Shown here one piece after another: positions 24,167-34,500 of a DNA stretch of 64,000 bases; within the stretch, counting starts at the first letter, position 1, and every line of letters begins with the position of its first letter. Both the position numbers and the translations under genes were made by a program. The notes under the pieces are model-generated. The model did not search any database. It was not told the DNA's origin and was given only the letters and a program-made list of their open reading frames with translations. Origin of the DNA: Chrysomallon squamiferum (taxonomy: Eukaryota; Mollusca; Gastropoda; Neomphalida; Peltospiridae); the NCBI GenBank assembly GCA_012295275.1, contig CM022668.1:11201522-11265521 (forward strand), given 5' to 3'.

Positions 24167-27098
24167 CGTGTGTGTTCGTACATTTGTTTGTTTTACCTGT
24201 ATTATATGTGTGAGAATAATATATATATATATAGACAGTTAGATAGATATATATATATATATATATAAAGCATCCATCAATCTGTCCATCCAAATATGTA
24301 GTACCCATGATTTTCTACACTTCCATCCTACTCTGTGTACTATTGTTCTAATGTACATAGAAAAGCAATGTAACTATCTCAATGCTTTCCTTAGTGTGAA
24401 TAGTAACTGAATCAGCCTCTTGTCTGCTCCCACTGCTTTATTTCCTGTTCTAACCATTGCCTTGTAACAGATTCACATTTGGCTGTAGCATAGGTCTTTA
24501 AAATATTTTACAAGTAATTTAATAATGGTTGATTTTGTACAGAAATTTTATAACTAACATTTGACGAGCATTAATAATAAAATTAATTAATTCACTGTAA
24601 TTCAGGTATTTAATTGTATTTCTTGTTTCAGACCCTGTTGTTGAAAAGAAGTTGTCAAAAAACCGGTCTATGATTACAAATGAGCAAATAGATTTTTACA
24701 ACAAAGCTGTGTTGGATATTCTGTATGTATTTAATACATGTGTGAAAATACACACACACACACACACACACATGCACACATTGGCATACTCAAATACAGT
24801 CTCAAATACATCCATTTACATATAGACATTCCTGCATGTATTTATATATAGTATTCAAAGACATTGTTTTTATGTAAATAAATATACATAGCACTTTAAT
24901 AGGGATCAAACTGTTTGAATAATTAAAGATGATGTAGTATTTTTTTTTGTATTTCATAGAATAATAATGATAATAATAATTATTATTATTACTGTTATTA
25001 TTTTTAGTATTACTACTACACTGCTGCTACTATATTATTATTTATTATATGTTACAGGGGTATCAGTGAGGCCAAACTGTGGAAATCTCCCAGACTTGTA
25101 GCTCAAGGTTTGAACAAAGAGTCAGAAGATGGTTTGCATATGTCAAAGAATGTCATGTATCTTGTATGTGTTGTTACTGTTATTGTTATTTAGTAATGTT
25201 GTTGCTGTTATAATTTATTATTTTTATAATTATTTTTCTAAAATAAAGCCCTGAGCTGTAGTTTGTTATGATTTTATGGTTTGTTTAATTTTTAATAAAT
25301 ATAAAAATATGAGATTAAAACACATTTATTTTGAAATAGATATTTTATTTATTTATTTTCTCATTTACTTATCTATTTATTTATTGATTTACTTATTTGT
25401 CTAGTTATTGATTTAATTATTTACTTGTTTATTTATTTACTGATTGAATTATATGCTTGTTTATTTATTTATTTATCTGTTTATTTAGTTACTTATTTAT
25501 TTACATATCTATTTATTTATTTACTTATTTACTTACTTATTTATTTATTTATTTTGCAGGATGTTCAGATACTACTAAACATGTATTGTAACAATGAGAT
25601 GAATTACCATGATGGAACATGTTGTAACACACCCGAACCAGCCACAACACTTCAGATAATAACTGCCGCCTTCTTTCTCGTTTGGTATAGCCTTGTTTCT
25701 TTTTTATCATTTAGTATGACCTTTTTATCATTTAATACAACCTTTTTACCATTTTTGTATAACCATTTTATCATTTAATAAATTGTTTTGTCATTTAAAA
25801 TACCTTTTTTGTTGTTTGGTGTAGCCTTTTTAACAGTAAATGTATCTATTTATCATTTAGTATGTCATTTTATCATTTAATATTTCTTTATATTTATTTA
25901 GTTTTGCCTTTTGATCATTTAATATATGTTTTTAATCATTCGTCATTAAATCTATATAAGTTTCATCATACAGAAGTCTTTTTATCTTATTGAAATTTAA
26001 TATATTATCACATCATTTTTTTGATATAATCTTTCTTATTTATTACTTCATAATGCAGAAATAACTCACAATTTACTGGAATGGGAAAAAGAAAAAAAGA
26101 TTTTTTTTTATAAAATAACGATAACTGAATTCTTTAGATTCCTTCAGTAATTGATTTTAAATTTCTTATATGTATTACAATATTTTAGATAAGCTGAATT
26201 CGATTGATCTTATTTATTTATTTATTTATTAATTTTTATTTCTTAAAAAATTAAATTTTAATATTGTGTGATAAGAGTTAATTTAAAAAAAAAATTATGT
26301 AAAATTATTTATGGTAGTTCAGATATTAAGATATTTACTCAGTATGTCTGCTGAAAAACACCAAAATTCACCAATTCATAATTTATAAAAGAAAAACCAT
26401 CAAAATGTTATTATTTTTATTTATTTTAATTTTCAGCATGGTATCAGCATTGGCATTGTTGCTGTACAGACGAAAACTTAGACGTAATGGCATTAAAGCT
26501 AGAGCAGGTGAGACAGTTTTCTCCATTTTGTACTTTTATTTTTGTTTTTTGTAATTGTTTTATTTTTGTAGTTGTTTTACTTTATTTTCTTCTCTTTTTC
26601 TCTTATTCTGTTTCTCAGTCTACCTACATATATATATAATTTCATTTTTTAATTTTATTTTGTTAAGAAAATGGATTTCGAAATGGTCAGTCTGCAGTCA
26701 CTCAGGAATCCAGTGATGCAATATTTGATGTAGTTACCTCCCTTGCTAAACTGGGGCTGATAATGGCTTACTTCTATTTATGTGACAGGTAACTTATTTT
26801 TAATTTTTTTTTATTTCATGACAAAATTTACAGTATAATATGTACAACTGATACATATTCATGTGCAAAATTATAATAGTAAATTAATGTGTTAAAATAG
26901 AGTTTTCTGATTATCCCTTGTATAAATCTGTACATCAGTTCTAAATTAGTGTAACTCCTAATGGTAAATATTTAAGCTTCTAACAGACTATAACAAATAT
27001 GCAGGTAAGTATAATGGCAAAACAACAATTATTATTAATACAGCTATTTCTGTTATTATTGTAATAATTTGAAACATTAATGATATTGCTGTTACTCT

Positions 27099-27164
<66 letters not shown>

Positions 27165-30100
27165 TTATAAGTAATTTTTATGAATATTTTCAGCGATACC
27201 CCATTTATTGTGAATGTTGTTTCTATTTTCTATTGCTTTCTTTTTTACTTTTTTTTTTTTATGATTAGTCTATGCAATATATTGGTTATTTCAGGACTAA
27301 CTTTTTCATGAAAGAAAACAAATACTTCACTCGAGTTAATTTTTTCCTGCCTTTTGCTTACATCATGATTCTTGGAGTTTTCTTCACTGAGAAAACAGAC
27401 CAAGTAAGTGAATAACTGTTACATCTAATAATAAAATATTTTAAATTTGTCAGAACAGAACACTGTAATATAAAAACTAATAATTGTTTTATTTAAGATA
27501 AACATTTTAAGAAACTTGGTAGTATGGTGATTTGATTGATATGATAATAATATGTATTTAACAAAGATCAATCTTTTAAATAAGTTTACAACCTCAGTTC
27601 TATAGTTATAGCACTGAGAGTAGATATTAAAGTTATAAATCTAATACTTATTTTAATTTAAATATTTTAAATAAGTTTGCAGGCAGCAACTTAGCAAGTA
27701 ATAAACTATAGGTATTAAGATATCAAAGACAAAAGTTAATGTCTATAATATAAATATTTGAGATAAAATTGCAGAAAGCAAGTAATTGGTAACATTTTTC
27801 CCTCACTGGTTTATCAATATCCATGGTATGTAAATTCCTGTGTGTGGGAGGGCACACATATAAGATGTTTTCAATGAGGAAGACTATGATTGTTTTGTGT
27901 TTTTCAGACAAAGGTGTTACACAGAGACCAGACAGATGAATGGAAAGGATGGATGCAGCTTGTTTTTCTCATTTACCATTTGACTGGAGCCAGCAAAGTT
28001 AGTTTTGTATTTCCTACAGTCATTATTTTTAAATTATTGTTATTATTTTCTTGTTCTACTTCATTTTCCTTTTCTTCTAATATCATCATCATTGTGTTTG
28101 TTGTTGGTGTTATTATTCTTCATCAGTATATTAATTATTATACTTATTTTAATTATTATTATCATTATGATTGTTATTATTATTAGTAGTACTTTTTTAT
28201 TATCATCATTATTATTACTGCTATTACTACTGTTGTTACTACTATTATTATTATTATATTTAATATTACTGTTATTCTGTTTCAGGTTTTACCTCTCTAC
28301 ATGCACATACGTGTTCTGGTTTCATCTTTTCTGTTTCTGACTGGTTTTGGACACTTTACGTACTTCTGGATAAAGGGTGACTATGGACCTATCCGTTACT
28401 GTCAGGTGAGATTACACATATGTGTTATACACAGGTATATTAGTGTTATACACAAATATATCAGTATTATATACAGGAATGTAGTGTTACACACAGGTAT
28501 TTCAGTGTTATATATAGGTTTATCAGAGTTATATGTAGGTTTATCAGTGATACATAGGTATATCAGTATTAGAGATAAGTATGCTAGTGTTATTACACAG
28601 AGGTGTATCAGTTAGGATACAGGTGTATATATGGTTATATACAGGTGTATGTGTGTTAAAGGCAGGTGTATCGGTGTTAAGTATATGAACAGCAGTGTTA
28701 TATACAGGTATTTCAGTATTTTATATGTAAAATTCAGGTATTGTACATAATACCTGATTATATGTTTTCGTAACATATATACAGGTTTATCAGGTATATT
28801 AGTGTTTTAATTTATATCCGGGTCTGTTGATGTTATATACAGGTATTTCAGTGTTAAGTTCAGATATATCAGTGTTATATAAAGGCATATCAGTGTTATG
28901 CAGGAGATCAGTGAAATATACATATATGTCAGTGATAAACAGTTATATTTGTTGTACATAACTTATTGTGACATTTCAGTGTTGTTATGCAGGTGATCAG
29001 TACTATATGTAGCTCTGTTTGTTTTATGTACAGGTATGTTAGTGTTAAGTACAAGTATATCACTGTTGTTTACATGGATATCAGAAATACACAGGTAGAT
29101 TAGTGTTACATACATATATGTCAGTGATAAGTACTTGTATATCAGTGTTACATAAAAGTATTTCAGTGTTACTATATAGGTCTTTCAATACTACATACAG
29201 CTCTGTTAGTGTTATATCAGGTATGTTACTGCATAGTGCACATATATCAGTGATCTAACATGGTATGTATGTCAGCATTATATAGATAAGCAACATATAT
29301 GACTTACATACATGTGTATCAATGTTACAACTTTTACAAGGGTATGAGTGTTACATACAAATGTTCCAATGTTACATATATATATATGGGTATCAGTGTT
29401 ATATACAGGACTGTCAGTGTTATATACAGGTATATCAGTGTTACATACAGGCATATCAGTGTTATATACAGGCATATCAGGATATCAGTGTGACAGACAC
29501 GTATATCTGTGTTATTTACAAGAATATCACTGCTTAATATGGTTGTATCAGTAACTCAGTTGATTTATAAACTGTGTAATTCATATAACATACCCTCCTT
29601 AGCTGTATGTGAGAAAATGGTTATCTACAGAGGTGAAAGTGACACTGCTTTGCACTGTCTTCTTTCAGAATGGTTGTCGTCAATGTGTGTGTTATTGGCA
29701 TAGTAGAAAAAATGGCTTACGTCGGGTTTTAGAAGTAAGTTAACCTTCTAGCTTACCTTTTTAATCTCTCCTCTTGATTCTGTACTTCAGCATTCACTTG
29801 TAACCAGTACCTTCAGCAGCCACTAATAGCATTCAGGCTTATCTAGTATGGCATTCAGCAATGTGTAGTAGCATTCAGATATTAGTACAAGCATTCAGAA
29901 AGATTGTAGTAGCATGGAGATATATTGAGAAGCATTCGTTTACAACAAATTAGCATTCAACTGAAATTAATAGCATTCTGGTCAACAAGTATCTACTAGC
30001 ATTCTTCCAAGCAATCAGCAAGATCTAGCATTCACATGTAACAGAATTCTACCCAATATTGAAATATTCATCATGAAGCATACAACTATAAATAATATTA

Positions 30101-31536
30101 CTTGAAATTTGCAGCATTCACAGTTTATAGCATTTGTTATCTGCTTGTGCAGCATTCACTGACCATTCAGTATTCAGTTCTGTTTTCACCATTAAATTGT
30201 AACTGGTAACATTACAATGAATCAAATAATTTTCTAGAGAAACTACCAGGATTATGTTTAGACAAGTAATATTAAAGAAATGACTTCCACCTGAAAGTGG
30301 CAGCTTGAGCTTCTATATTGCTTGAAATTAGAAGCATTCATTTGTTTTATTTATGAAATATGATGCATTCACATCTTATTTGCTTCCAGTCTAAAAGCAG
30401 TCGCCTTAAGCTTTGTTTTCTGACTGTAGAAGCATTCACATTTTAAATCTTTTTGTTGTCTGAAACAATTACTTTGCTTGCTGTGTTTTGTTATCTAATG
30501 CTAATAGCAGTCATTTACAGGTTTATATTATCTAAACTATCAGCAATCAATTAAAGCTCTATATATCATCTGCCTCTATCACAGTATTATGTTAGAACTC
30601 TCACTATATGCTTTTTTAGAATTCTCTGCCTCTCAATGTCTCTGTGTTTTGTTAGAGTTCTCTGCCTTTGTCTCTCAATGCTTTGTTAGTTCTCTGCCTC
30701 TCTCTCTCAATGCTTTGTTAGAATTCTCTGATCTCTCTCTTTTTCTCAGTTAGACTTCCCTGCCTCTATCTTAATGCCTTCTTAGAGTTATTTGCCTCTT
30801 TCTGTTTCTCTCAATGCTTAGTTAGAATTCTTTGTCTCTCTCTCTCAATGCTTTGTTATAGTTATCTGCCTCTTTCTGTCTCTCAATGTTTTGTTGAATT
30901 TTCTGCTTTGTTATAGTTATTCTCTCTGTCTCTCAATGTTTTGTTCTGAATTTGCTTTGTTAGAGTTCTTTGTTCTCTCTTTCTCAATGCTTGATTTTGA
31001 TTTGTATTGAGTTTTTATCTCTACCGTTCTGGACACACATCCTTGAAACTGAACATCTGAATATGTTTTGAAATGTATGTATTGTGCAGAATATTGTATT
31101 ATAAAATATCAATACTTAGATTTAAATGAAAAAGTGTGATAAGCATTTTAACAGAAACACTTTTTCAGTGAGAAAATAATAATAATAACAATAAAATGAC
31201 AACAACAACAACAACAAACAATAAAACTAACAATAATAATAATAGTTATAATATTATTATTACATTTCATTTACTTAAAATCTGATGTTTAGTTTCACTT
31301 CAGTTTGTTTTCACCTCTGTAGATGGTTTGAAATAATTTGCTTTTTGTATTTTTGAAGCAGTAAAATATTGTCTTAATATTTAAACATCTTTTTATTTCA
31401 AGAGTGATGATTTCTATTCAGTGAATATTCTTATCTGCTATTTCATTAAAAGCTTGTATTATTACTGTTATTACTGTTGTTGTTATTATTTCATAATTAT
31501 TATTAACCTTATTATCATAATTATTGTTATCATAAC

Positions 31537-31587
<51 letters not shown>

Positions 31588-34500
31588 ATATCTAAAATTT
31601 AAAGATTTTCTATTAAAATAAAAAAATTGAAACAATTTCTGGAATTTTCTGAAATTATCTAAAATTAAATTTTTGAAGTTATTTCACAGTTTGTAGTAAC
31701 AATTTTTTTTAAAAGAATAAGAACATTATATGCAATTGTAATAATGTAAAGAATATTAAACACTTAAAAATATATTATCTATAAACCTTCCTAAAAAAAA
31801 AAATTTTTTGACACAGCAAGTGCATTTTGTTAACACCCAGGCTTATTTCCTAAAATGAAGTGTGGCAGTAAAATAAGTAGTCTGTGAGGAAATACTTATT
31901 TTCCTGTTTTCTGTTTTTACTATATTCATGATGTCATACAATGTATATATTTAAAAATACATTTAAAAAATTAAATTAAATAAATAAAAATTTGATAAAG
32001 GTTTGGCTATAAATTCAATATTTTTATTATTATGATTAAATCGTAGGAAATATAGGTACATCAATCATTTTTATTTGCATTGCTGTTGATAATGTAATGT
32101 TATGGTGAGATGGACAAAATAGCTGCCTGTGTTTTGTTGTTATTTATTTATTTATTTATTTATGAGTTTTTATTTAATATCTCAGGTTCTGTTTAGAGTG
32201 ATTATTTGTTTATTTATGAGTTTTTATTAATATCTCAGGTTCTCTTTAGAATGATTATTTATGAGTTTTTATATACTATTTCAGGTTCTCTTTAGAATGA
32301 ACTTGCTGGTCATTGTGTTGTGTTTTGTTATGAATCGTCCCTATCAGTTTTACTACTTCGTACCCCTCGTCTCATTCTGGTTCATTGTCTGTTATGTTAC
32401 CATGGCAATGTGGCCACATGTAACACAGGCATCAGCTGAAAGTAAGACAACATTATTTATTTATTTATTTATCATTACTACTTATTAATTTTTATTTTTA
32501 ATATTTGTTGAGGTATTTTTCTAAATATTTTCTTTTCTTTTTCTTTTTCTTTTTTTTAAATTTTTAATAAAGTTTATAATTTAGTTTATTTATATTTTAA
32601 AAGTTAGTTTATCAAAATAATAATTTTAAGTCTAATAATGTCTGTTACCTTACATTTAATAGTTCTTATATTTCTATATGATAATAACGTTCATTATCCT
32701 GTTAATGCCATTTATCATTTAAATAAAAAAAGTAATAATTACATTTATTTTACCCAGTTACTTAATATATTTCTACACACTAAAAGTGACTAATACAGGT
32801 TATTTTGTGCTTTAAAATAATGTTTTTATTTTTATTTGCAGGTAATGGACGTCACTATTTCTACATGATAATAAAGTTTATTATTCTTGTGACTATTGTC
32901 AGTTTATTTTACTTATCAGAAGTAAGTAATATCACTTATTTCATGTTGTATATTTCTTCTATGTTCTTTCTGTGATATCATCAGTTGAAATGTCTTGAAT
33001 ATCAGTATCTTACCTGTTTCTAACTAAATCTTTTTTTTTCTGTTTTAATTACAAAAGTTTCATGTTAAATATTGATTTATTTAATTTTTATTATTTTATC
33101 ACATTTTGTCTATTTTATCTTTATTATTATATTTTATTTATTGTTTTATATATGTTATTACTGTCATCATCAGCATCAGCAGCATTATTATTATTGTCAT
33201 CATTATTGTTATCTGGTTATTTATTTTGTGGTTGTTTGTTATTATTTATGGCAAATGTTTTATATACAGTGGTATCTTGACTTACGAGTTTAATTTGTTC
33301 CGTGACTGACTCGTATTTCAATTTGCTCATATATCAAATCAGTTTTCCCAGTTGAAATTAATTTAAATACCACTAATCCATTCCAGCCCCCCAAAAACCA
33401 CCCCAATTTTTTGTAACGTGGTTGTAAATAAGAAAATTATATGTACAAATGACAAATATTGTACAAAAAAAACAAAATAACAGAGAATGTAAAGAAATAA
33501 GTTGGTTCTGTAAAATGTACAGAGTTAGGATTTCTCCATCTTTTCATGGACAGAGGTCTGCAGCTTAGAAATTATTTTAATGCCTTTGGCTGGAGTTATA
33601 GCCTTTATCAACTCCTGTTTCAATATTGTACATATCGTAAAAGTACTAAGCTTTTACTGCCTAGCCATGTTGACTACATGCACAATTTGCTCATGTTTTT
33701 CTATGATTTCATGCTTTAATTCAAAGGACATCATCTGCTTCTTCTTCTCAGCAGTGTCCTTTGCACTCACTTTCTTAGGATCCATGGAAATTTGACAAAA
33801 TACTGTACAAGACACAGGCACAACACAAAAGAGCGAGGTAACCACATGAAGCAAATGAGGGCCGATGTTGTGTTGTTCGTTGCACCAAGTAGCAGCGGCA
33901 TATCTGACGCTCGCTCTAACTCAGATTTTGGCTCACAACTCAAAGCAAAAACTTGACGGGTGACTGCTCATATCTCGGACAACTCATAAGTTGGAGCACT
34001 CATAATTCGAGGTACCACTGTATTAAGAAATACATTTCTAAAAATTACTTTCATTTTATTCAGGTTTTCTTTGAGAAAGTATTTTTGACTCGTCCATTCA
34101 AAGGGATGTTTGTTATGTCAGATGACTCTATACATGAGTGGCGATTCCGATGGCAGTTAGATAGATATGTAAGTAATTAGTATTTATATTAATTTAACTG
34201 TGGAATATAGATAGATTTGAAGTAGTTAGTATTTATATTAATTTAGGTGTGGAATATAGATAGATATGTAAGCACTTAGTATCTATACTAATTTATATGT
34301 GGACTACTATTTGTGTTTGACTGTCAAGATGTGTAAAAATAGTATTTTATAAATTATCTATTGTCACTTTCAGAATAGTGGTTGTGTTCAACTGTCAAGT
34401 GATATCTTGTTTAATAATTATTTATATTATAGGTTTATCAAAGACCTCTGTTCAAATAAGTATTTATTTTATGTTATCTTTGGAATGTTGTTTGTGTTTG

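Noticed and set aside
28301-29554. Frames with repeated SVLYTGIS or YQCYIQ motifs as a repetitive secreted protein
   Set aside because: They are readings of the intron 14 minisatellite in several frames at once, with no start context or splice support.
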